Below are positions 1 to 5,736 of a stretch of 6,804 nt of DNA, piece by piece. A program made the translations under genes and the position numbers. Under the pieces are notes generated by a model that saw only the letters and a program-made list of their open reading frames with translations, ran no database searches and was not told where the DNA came from. Location of the stretch: the NCBI GenBank assembly GCA_017995695.1, contig JAGOIJ010000090.1:1-6804 (forward strand). Reading direction: 5' to 3'. This stretch comes from Candidatus Omnitrophota bacterium. Lineage in GTDB: Bacteria; Omnitrophota; Gorgyraeia; Gygaellales; Profunditerraquicolaceae. Each line of letters starts with the position of its first letter. The first letter of the stretch is position 1.

Positions 1-2
1 AG

Positions 3-449
3 GGAGCAACGCTTGAGCAAAATATCCGTGCTGTGCAATGGGCGCATGAGGCCGGATTAAGCGTGCGCGCAGACTTTATTATCGGCACTCCCGGCGAGAC
101 AGAAGAGAGTCTAAAAAAAACACTCGATTTTGCGTTACGCATGAAGCTTGAGTATGCGCATTTTAATAAATTCGTCCCTTATCCAGGGACCGAGCTATAC
201 CATCGGCTTATGCAGGAGGGTTATGCGTTTGATTTTACGCGCGGTTATAGTATTACTGATTCTGATGAATTTTCGTATGTTCCCTCGACCATCAGCGATG
301 TTAATTTCTATAAGGATTTTGTAACTTTCGCGCATAAGCGGTTTTATTTACGGCCGGCGTATATAGTGCGCCGCCTTGGTTCCATAAAAACCGTTGATGA
401 GCTATATGGGCAGATCAAGGGGTTTTTTTCTCTTGCGCTCTTGCGATAA
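3..449 (+). CDS. Radical SAM protein, C-terminal part (5' end outside window)
   Basis: The reading frame is open from the first bases of the window, so this is the last 148 residues of a longer protein; the GTG at 33 is internal, not a real start. The piece reads GATLEQNIRAVQWAHEAGL, then ADFIIGTPGET (about residues 23-33), then FNKFVPYPGTELY (about 54-66). These are the late strands of a radical SAM TIM barrel: the 'GxPGET' strand and the 'PYPGT' strand, typical of the B12-binding radical SAM group (BchE/magnesium-protoporphyrin cyclase-like, P-methyltransferases). The CxxxCxxC cluster motif and any cobalamin domain would lie upstream and are not visible. The tail after the barrel (about residues 75-148) is basic and aromatic. 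The gene ends 18 bases before the epimerase gene and probably shares its transcript. Its substrate cannot be told; in such loci these proteins often have uncharacterised methyl transfer or rearrangement roles. The family is fairly sure, the reaction unknown. Confidence 0.8.
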   Translation, partial: GATLEQNIRAVQWAHEAGLSVRADFIIGTPGETEESLKKTLDFALRMKLEYAHFNKFVPYPGTELYHRLMQEGYAFDFTRGYSITDSDEFSYVPSTISDVNFYKDFVTFAHKRFYLRPAYIVRRLGSIKTVDELYGQIKGFFSLALLR

Positions 450-467
450 AGAAAGGAAAAAGTCAAG

Positions 468-1577
468 ATGAACATATTAGTTACGGGAGGGGCGGGTTTT
501 ATCGGCTCTCACTTAGTTGATAGGCTGGTTCTTGAAGGTCATCGCGTGAGGGTTGTTGATAGTTTTGATGAGCAGGTGCATGCTGGCAAGACTCCTGCGT
601 ATCTTAACCGCGATGCTGAATATATTAAGCTTGATGTGCGTAACCGCGATAAGTTGAAAAAAGCCTTTAAGAATATGGAAATCATTTATCATGAGGCTGC
701 TGCAGTGGGGGTTGGCCAGTCTATGTACCAGATCGAGAAATATACCGACGCCAATACCCGCGGCACCGCAACCTTGTTAGATATTTTAGTAAATGAAAAA
801 AACTCGATAAAAAAGATTATTGTCGCAAGTTCCATGAGTATTTATGGCGAGGGTAGCTATCAGTGTCAACGGTGCGGCGAGTTTAGCCCCCGCTTAAGGC
901 CGTTAGAACAATTAAAAAAAAGAATGTGGGAGATGCGTTGCCCGGTCTGTAGTAATCCTGCGTCACGCAAGGCAACGAAAGAGGCAAAGCCTTTGTATCC
1001 GACTTCAATCTATGCCATGTCAAAACTCCATCAGGAGGAATTTGTGTTGTTGATTGGCAAAACCTATAATATCCCGGCGGTTGCTTTGCGTTACTTTAAT
1101 GTGTACGGCCCTCGTCAATCATTGTCTAATCCTTACACAGGCGTTTGCGCAATTTTTTCCTCGCGCATCAAGGCAAACCACGCGCCGATTATTTATGAGG
1201 ATGGTTTACAAACGCGGGATTTTATTGATGTGCGCGATATAGTCCAGGCAAATCTTTTGGTTTTAAAAGATTCGCAGGCTGACTTTAAGGCGTTTAATGT
1301 CGGCACGGGTGAGCCTACGTCAATTCTTGAAATAGCTAAGGTGCTGATGAAGCTTTATGGAAAGGATTGCCAGCCGCAGATTGTCAAGAAGTATCGGCTT
1401 GGAGATATCCGTCATTGCTATGCTGATATTTCAGCGCTCGCCGTTTTGGGGTTTAAACCTTCTGTTTCCCTTGAGCAAGGCTTAGCCGAGTTGGTTGCAT
1501 GGGGTAAAAAAGCGCAGTCAAGGGATCTATCCAGCAGGGCCGAACGCGAATTGGAAAAGAGAAAACTTAAGGTATAA
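468..1577 (+). CDS. NAD-dependent sugar-nucleotide epimerase, dTDP-L-rhamnose 4-epimerase-like, with four-Cys insertion
   Basis: This 369-residue extended short-chain dehydrogenase/reductase should act in the cytosol on a nucleotide sugar, most likely C4 epimerisation through a 4-keto intermediate with bound NAD. The Rossmann motif GGAGFIGSH is at residues 7-15, the acidic residue after strand 2 is D31, the active-site serine region is SSMSIYG (121-127) and the catalytic pair is Y182xxxK186. LRYFNVYGPRQ (207-217), NPYTG (221-225) and EDGLQTRDF (244-252) are typical sugar-binding segments. Between the serine and tyrosine motifs lies an insertion of about 40 residues with C133xxC136 and C158xxC161, which looks like a small zinc ribbon. 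As I remember it, this insertion, the NPYTG segment and the charged C-terminal tail (ending in EREL.KRKL) mark the WbiB/Tll-like dTDP-L-rhamnose 4-epimerase group. The ATG at 468 follows GAAAGGA (451-457). Substrate assignment is by resemblance only; UDP-hexose or another dTDP sugar is possible. Confidence 0.88.
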   Translation: MNILVTGGAGFIGSHLVDRLVLEGHRVRVVDSFDEQVHAGKTPAYLNRDAEYIKLDVRNRDKLKKAFKNMEIIYHEAAAVGVGQSMYQIEKYTDANTRGTATLLDILVNEKNSIKKIIVASSMSIYGEGSYQCQRCGEFSPRLRPLEQLKKRMWEMRCPVCSNPASRKATKEAKPLYPTSIYAMSKLHQEEFVLLIGKTYNIPAVALRYFNVYGPRQSLSNPYTGVCAIFSSRIKANHAPIIYEDGLQTRDFIDVRDIVQANLLVLKDSQADFKAFNVGTGEPTSILEIAKVLMKLYGKDCQPQIVKKYRLGDIRHCYADISALAVLGFKPSVSLEQGLAELVAWGKKAQSRDLSSRAERELEKRKLKV

Positions 1578-1586
1578 GGAGAGACG

Positions 1587-2621
1587 ATGTCAACGGATGC
1601 CTTGGTAAAGCTTGGTATTATCGGTTGCGGGGAGTGGGGTAGTAATCATGTGCGCATTTTTTCGCATCTGCTCACTTCAAAGGAGATCGTGTGCGCGGAT
1701 AGTAACGCAGGGCGTTTACAGGCTATTCAGAAAACGTTTCTTTCTGTCAAGACAACAACCAACTATAGAGATATTATTGCTGATCCCGGAATCCAGGCTG
1801 TGTGTATTGCTACTCCTGCCGCTACCCATTATGCCATTGCCAAGGAGTGTCTTGAGAGCGGAAAGGATGTTTTATGCGAAAAACCTCTGTGTTTGAAAGA
1901 GGAAGAGGTAAGTCATCTTATCGAGCTGGCTGCGCAGCACAAGCGTATTCTGATGGTGGGCCATGTGTTTTTATTTAACGCAGGTATTTTGGCGCTTAAG
2001 CGCTACATCCATGAGGGTGCGTTGGGTAATATTCTCTATGCCCATTCGGCGAGAACAAACCTTGGGCCCTTCCGGTATGATGTGGACGTTGTTCTGGATC
2101 TGGCAACGCACGATATTTCTATATTCAACTTTCTTTTTGACGCTGCGCCGCTTGAAGTTTCTGCGCGAGGCCATAAATGTTTAACCGGCCAGCAGAGCGA
2201 CCTCGCCTTTATCACTCTTTTGTATCCTGCTAATATCTTGGTTAATATTCATGTCAGCTGGATTGATCCTAAAAAGGTGCGTTTAATTACGCTGGTTGGA
2301 GAAAAAAAGATGGTTATCTGGGATGATATTACGCAAGAAGGGCCAATACGCATATACGATAAGCATGTTGAGCAGAATATCGCACATTATGAAACATTCG
2401 GTGAATACCAGTTGTTTTCCAAGGAAGGCGATATTATGATTCCTAAGATTGAAAGTTATGAGCCTCTAAAGGCGCAAAACGCGCATTTTCTTGAGTGCAT
2501 GCGCACAAGGCAAGAACCTATGTCTAATGGGCGTTCAAGTTTATCAGTGGTGCGGGTATTAACCGCTATAGAGGAATCTATGCGTCGGCATGGTGAGCCG
2601 CAACCAATTCAAAAGGAGTAG
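1587..2621 (+). CDS. Gfo/Idh/MocA family NAD(P)-dependent sugar oxidoreductase
   Basis: The 344-residue protein has the usual two-domain layout: an N-terminal Rossmann fold with GIIGCGEWG (residues 10-18, a GxGxxG-type dinucleotide loop) and the family signature CEKPL (97-101), where K99 is the expected catalytic lysine. A C-terminal alpha/beta domain follows. GHVFLFN (125-131) and DLATHDISI (171-179, with D171 and H175 as probable active-site residues) place it with oxidoreductases of surface-sugar clusters, such as WlbA/WbpB-like UDP-sugar 3-dehydrogenases, which make a 3-keto sugar for a DegT-type aminotransferase. A DegT-type enzyme is encoded four genes downstream, which fits that pairing. 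Length is normal. The ATG at 1587 is 9 bases after the epimerase stop, and its AAGGAGAG (1576-1583) overlaps that stop, so translation is probably coupled. The exact substrate is not determinable; inositol or another cyclitol cannot be ruled out. Confidence 0.88.
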   Translation: MSTDALVKLGIIGCGEWGSNHVRIFSHLLTSKEIVCADSNAGRLQAIQKTFLSVKTTTNYRDIIADPGIQAVCIATPAATHYAIAKECLESGKDVLCEKPLCLKEEEVSHLIELAAQHKRILMVGHVFLFNAGILALKRYIHEGALGNILYAHSARTNLGPFRYDVDVVLDLATHDISIFNFLFDAAPLEVSARGHKCLTGQQSDLAFITLLYPANILVNIHVSWIDPKKVRLITLVGEKKMVIWDDITQEGPIRIYDKHVEQNIAHYETFGEYQLFSKEGDIMIPKIESYEPLKAQNAHFLECMRTRQEPMSNGRSSLSVVRVLTAIEESMRRHGEPQPIQKE

Positions 2622-2624
2622 GCA

Positions 2625-3626
2625 ATGCCGCGTCGTCCTTTGATATCTGTGCTTGTTTCTACTGTCGGATGCAATACGTCTATTGCCGTGATTAAGTCTT
2701 TGCGGCTTACTAAGCGCTACCGTTATAAGATCATTGGCGTTGATATGCGTCAACAACATGAGGCAGCGGGTTCGGTTTTTTGCGACCGGTACTTTCAGGT
2801 TCCTCCCATTGGTAATAAGCAGTATGTCCGGGCGCTTCTTGCGATCTGTAAAAAAGAAAAGGTAGAAGTGCTATTGCCGGTCCTTGACCACGATATAGAA
2901 CATATTGCCAAAGCAAGGAGTGAGTTTGCGGCAGCAGATATTCGAGTTTGCGCCTCTGATCTGCCGACGATTGTAGCCTGTAATGATAAATTTGCAACGT
3001 ACACCTTTCTTAAAAAGCGCGCGATTGCCGTGCCTCGGACCTATCGCGCACATGAGGCATTACAGTTGATAGGAAATCTGCGATTTCCTCTCTTTGTGAA
3101 GCCGCGCCGCGGTACCAGTAGCGTGGATTGTTTTCAGGCTAACAATAAACAGCAACTCTGCGTTTTGCTGTCAAGGGTGGATCAGCCCATCGTCCAAGCG
3201 TTGGGGCAAGGCCAGCAGTGCGTGATTGATGTGGTGAATGATCTTGAGGGAAAAAATCTCGTTTGCGTCCCGCGGCACGAATTAAGCGCAAAGGCCGGTA
3301 TCGGCGTAAAGGCAGTGACCGTGAAAGACGCAGCGTTAACTTCTTTTGCTAAACAGATTGCAGAGGCTTTGCGCATTAAGGGCGCGGCCAATATCGAAGT
3401 TTTTAAACAGGGCAAACAGTTGAGCTTGATTGAAGTAAATGCCCGTTATTCAGCCGGCGTGATCCTTTCGGCAATGGCCGGAGTCAATATACCAGAGCTT
3501 GCCATAGATGTATTCTTGAATAAACCAATTGCTAAGACGCGCCTTGCCTGGCAGGCGGGTTGGTTTATGAGCCGCTATTGGCAAGAGGTTTTTTCACGCG
3601 ACAAGAAGATTGTTGTTTATAGATAA
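2625..3626 (+). CDS. ATP-grasp domain protein, carboxylate-amine ligase-like (PylC/CarB type)
   Basis: The 333-residue protein has a pre-ATP-grasp Rossmann-like half (about 7-115, including IIGVDMR at 36-42 and VLLPVLDHD at 82-90) and an ATP-grasp half (about 118-305). Visible landmarks are NDKFATYTFL (120-129), the ATP-contacting lysine in LFVKPRRGTSS (156-166), and the metal-binding end with E258 and IEVNARYSAG (269-278, E270 and N272). The family activates a carboxylate as acyl phosphate and joins it to an amine or thiol. The position usually filled by an acidic residue in 'vQEyxxG' here reads VQALGQGQQ (190-198), a departure from the common pattern. The ATG at 2625 starts 3 bases after the previous stop, with AAAGGAG (2612-2618) inside the end of that gene. 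Between a sugar oxidoreductase and an aminotransferase gene, it may attach an amino acid or acyl group to an amino sugar or sugar acid. That role is inference; the fold is near certain. Confidence 0.87.
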   Translation: MPRRPLISVLVSTVGCNTSIAVIKSLRLTKRYRYKIIGVDMRQQHEAAGSVFCDRYFQVPPIGNKQYVRALLAICKKEKVEVLLPVLDHDIEHIAKARSEFAAADIRVCASDLPTIVACNDKFATYTFLKKRAIAVPRTYRAHEALQLIGNLRFPLFVKPRRGTSSVDCFQANNKQQLCVLLSRVDQPIVQALGQGQQCVIDVVNDLEGKNLVCVPRHELSAKAGIGVKAVTVKDAALTSFAKQIAEALRIKGAANIEVFKQGKQLSLIEVNARYSAGVILSAMAGVNIPELAIDVFLNKPIAKTRLAWQAGWFMSRYWQEVFSRDKKIVVYR

Positions 3627-3642
3627 CAGCAAAGCGTTGTAT

Positions 3643-3648
3643 AAGGAG
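3643..3648 (+). promoter_or_regulatory. Ribosome binding site deciding the class III aminotransferase start
   Basis: AAGGAG lies 6 bases before the ATG at 3655. The frame is also open further upstream to a TTG at 3610, which would overlap the end of the ATP-grasp gene, but the extra 15 residues show no family character. The strong site therefore favours the ATG at 3655. Confidence 0.75.
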
Positions 3649-3654
3649 AAGGGT

Positions 3655-4938
3655 ATGCATGTTAAGAAAAGCACAGCGATGATGAAGGCGCATAAGCGGT
3701 TTCTTTTTATGCCTGTTGCTTATCGGACGCCTATCTTGAAGAAGGGTAACGGCGCCTGGGTTGAAGATCTCGATGGCAACCGGTTTTTAGATTTAATGTC
3801 AGGACAATTTTCTTTAGCGCTGGGGCATAGCCATAGAGAATATGCTCGTCTGCTTGCTGCGTTGGCTAACAAGATAGTACATACGAGCACCCTTCATTTT
3901 AGCGAAGAGGTTTTGGCTGGCGCATCGGCGTTAGCGTCGATTACCGCGGCGGGTTTAAAGAAAACAATTTTTCTTTCAACGGGCGCTGAAGCAGTGGAGT
4001 GTGCTTTGCGGCATGCAAAATATTTTACTGGCAAGGATGGGGTGGTTGCTTTGGTGCGCGGTTATCATGGTTTGACACTGGCGACCCAGAGTCTGTCTAA
4101 TGCTGGGCTCTATGCGCATCCAGCCATACGGGATGTCTATTATATACCTACGCCTGATGTGCACCACGTGTTTTCTGGGCAAGGGAGCGCGATGCTGGTT
4201 AAATGTTGTTTAGCAGATGCCCGCAAGGCATTGGCTCGGGCTAAAGGCACTATTGCCGCGTTTATTGTTGAGCCGGTGATATCGGTAGGAGGAATGATTT
4301 TTCCGCCACCATCATTCTTTAAGGGGATACGCGCCCTTGCCCGCGAGCATAAAGCTTTGTTGATTTTTGATGAGTGCCAAACCGGCCTTGGCAGGACAGG
4401 AAGGTGGTTTGGGTATGAGCATACTACTGTTGTCCCGGATATGGTAGTGTTAGCAAAGGCGATTGGTTTGGGTCTGCCTACTTCTGCCGTGATTATGCAG
4501 GAACGCATCGCCCGCGCTATCGAAGGAAAGATCATGCATTTTAGTTCCCACCAGAATGATCCTCATTCTGGTGCCACCGTTGCCTTTCTCATTAATTATA
4601 TGCGTCGACATCGCCTCTTGGCGCAGATTAGAGCAAAAGGCTCTTATTTTTTACGAGAGCTTACCAAGCTTTCCCTCAAGCGGTCCTTGCTGCAAAAACC
4701 AAGAGGGCTGGGCTTAATGCTTGGGTTTGATGTGCCTGCGTCAGAGTATCATGGTGTGAGTCTTGGCCAGAGGCTTATTTCGCTGCTTGAAGAGGAAGGG
4801 GTTATTGTTCAAGCTACCAGACGAGGAACCGTGTTCAGGATTTTGCCTAGTTTCGAGATAACCAAGGAGCAAATTGATTTCTTTATAAGCAAGCTCGATA
4901 AATGTTTGTTTGTGCTTGAAAAAGATTTTGTTGTTTAG
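3655..4938 (+). CDS. Class III PLP-dependent aminotransferase, 2,2-dialkylglycine decarboxylase-like
   Basis: This is a 427-residue fold-type I PLP enzyme of ordinary length. It has WVEDLDGNRFLDLMSGQ (35-51), the phosphate-binding loop LSTGAEAVE (107-115), the ring-stacking motif GYHGLT (136-141), EPVISVGG (206-213), DECQTGLGRTG (239-249, D239 for the pyridine nitrogen) and the Schiff-base lysine K268 in VLAKAIGLGLP (265-275). The late FRILPSFEIT (394-403) carries R395, the probable substrate-carboxylate arginine. The pattern SGQ near the N-terminus, ITxxGL before the phosphate loop, and FRIxP resemble 2,2-dialkylglycine decarboxylase more than ornithine or GABA aminotransferases, although several of that enzyme's pocket residues differ. 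It could transaminate, or decarboxylate and transaminate, a small amino or keto acid, or act on a sugar-linked group. The gene starts 28 bases after the ATP-grasp gene, which suggests joint action. The start at 3655 is chosen from its ribosome binding site; a TTG at 3610 is the alternative. Family sure, substrate unknown. Confidence 0.9.
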   Translation: MHVKKSTAMMKAHKRFLFMPVAYRTPILKKGNGAWVEDLDGNRFLDLMSGQFSLALGHSHREYARLLAALANKIVHTSTLHFSEEVLAGASALASITAAGLKKTIFLSTGAEAVECALRHAKYFTGKDGVVALVRGYHGLTLATQSLSNAGLYAHPAIRDVYYIPTPDVHHVFSGQGSAMLVKCCLADARKALARAKGTIAAFIVEPVISVGGMIFPPPSFFKGIRALAREHKALLIFDECQTGLGRTGRWFGYEHTTVVPDMVVLAKAIGLGLPTSAVIMQERIARAIEGKIMHFSSHQNDPHSGATVAFLINYMRRHRLLAQIRAKGSYFLRELTKLSLKRSLLQKPRGLGLMLGFDVPASEYHGVSLGQRLISLLEEEGVIVQATRRGTVFRILPSFEITKEQIDFFISKLDKCLFVLEKDFVV

Positions 4939-4968
4939 TCCGGGGATTCAATTGCCATAAGGATATGC

Positions 4969-5700
4969 ATGACTGAAGTAAATGAAAAACAAAAGATTAT
5001 GGTGCTTATCTGCGCGCACAATGAGGAAAAAAAGATTGGCAAGACCGTTACCAGTATTCCTAAAGGAGCGGTAGATGAGATAGTTGTGGTTGACGATGGC
5101 TCGACAGATATGACTGCACGTATCGCAAGGCAGCTAGGAGTAACGGTATTGCCAATCCCGCAGCGAAAGGGCGTAGGGCATGCGTTGCGTTATGGTATTG
5201 CGTATGCGCAAAAGCAAGCTTGTTCGATTTTGGTGATTATGGCGGGCAATAGCAAAGATGACGGAAGCCAGATTCCACGATTAACGCAGCCTATTTCCCG
5301 CGGCGAAGCGGTTTTTGTGCAAGGTTCGCGGTATTTGCCGGGAGGAGCATTCGATCGTCTTCCTTTGTATAGGTTTGTGGCAACGCGCTTTATACATCCG
5401 TTACTATATTTTTTATTCACCGGCAAAAAAATGACTGATACGACTAATGGGTTCCGGGCAATCGCTATGAGTTTTTTTGACGATCCGCGGATTATCATGC
5501 AACAAGATTGGTTGACCCAGTATGAACTTGAGCCTTATTTGCTGTTTAAGGCATTGACGCTAGGGTATGCGTTACAGGAAGTGCCTGTTTCAAAGATTTA
5601 TCCGCCTAAAGAACTTGGGTATTCAAAGATGCCGCCGGTTGTCGGCTGGTGGAGTATCTTAAGGCCAGTGTTGTTTCTGGGTTTACGGATAAGAAAATAA
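4969..5700 (+). CDS. Glycosyltransferase family 2, GT-A fold, with atypical DxD region
   Basis: The 243-residue protein begins with VLICAHNEEKKIGKTV (12-27), followed by EIVVVDDGSTD (37-47), the nucleotide-sugar binding elements of family 2. RKGVGHALRYGI (66-77) follows. Where DPM1/DPG-synthase-like members have a DADGQHxP-type DxD motif, this one reads MAGNSKDDGSQIP (91-103). VQGSRYLPGG (117-126), TDTTNGFRA (156-164) and a conserved-looking tail YELEPYLLFKA...EVPVSKIYP (185-212) then GWWSILRP (226-233) follow. I recall other family 2 members with AGNxKDD at this place, so it looks like a real subgroup rather than a broken enzyme. It has no N-terminal signal and no clear membrane helices; the hydrophobic stretches at 136-150 and 224-240 could touch the membrane. 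It probably transfers a sugar to a polyprenyl or sugar acceptor at the inner membrane face. The ATG at 4969 follows AAGGA (4959-4963); an out-of-frame ATG lies 4 bases earlier. Confidence 0.88.
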   Translation: MTEVNEKQKIMVLICAHNEEKKIGKTVTSIPKGAVDEIVVVDDGSTDMTARIARQLGVTVLPIPQRKGVGHALRYGIAYAQKQACSILVIMAGNSKDDGSQIPRLTQPISRGEAVFVQGSRYLPGGAFDRLPLYRFVATRFIHPLLYFLFTGKKMTDTTNGFRAIAMSFFDDPRIIMQQDWLTQYELEPYLLFKALTLGYALQEVPVSKIYPPKELGYSKMPPVVGWWSILRPVLFLGLRIRK

Positions 5701-5726
5701 CCAAAATTTTTTGAGGGATAAGAAAC

Positions 5727-5733
5727 GAGGTGG
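5727..5733 (+). promoter_or_regulatory. Ribosome binding site deciding the GTG start of the DegT-family gene
   Basis: GAGGTGG ends 3 bases before the GTG at 5737. The frame is closed upstream by TAA at 5719, with no ATG or TTG between, so the GTG is the only reasonable start. The 36 bases between the genes are A+T-rich and hold no hairpin. Confidence 0.65.
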
Positions 5734-5736
5734 ATA

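Noticed and set aside
330..344. A 15-base word, GCGCATAAGCGGTTT, that recurs at 3688-3702
   Set aside because: Both copies lie in frame in coding sequence and encode the same AHKRF residues in unrelated proteins. There are only two copies with no flanking similarity, so chance is the simplest explanation.
3610..3654. Upstream TTG start for the class III aminotransferase, overlapping the ATP-grasp gene
   Set aside because: It has no good ribosome binding site, whereas AAGGAG stands 6 bases before the ATG at 3655; the extra residues show no family match.
5190..5498. Open frame of 102 codons on the minus strand
   Set aside because: It lies wholly inside the glycosyltransferase gene on the opposite strand, has no family-like motif and no convincing start site. 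The same holds for the 131-codon minus-strand frame at 4140-4535 within the class III aminotransferase gene.
5701..5718. AAAATTTTTT run after the glycosyltransferase stop, considered as a terminator
   Set aside because: There is no GC-rich stem before the T run, and the next gene follows within 36 bases on the same strand, so readthrough is more likely.
5687..5725. Short direct repeat GGATAAGAAA at 5687-5696 and 5716-5725, before the DegT-family gene
   Set aside because: Ten purine-rich bases near a ribosome binding site are easily repeated by chance; there is no palindrome and no third copy.
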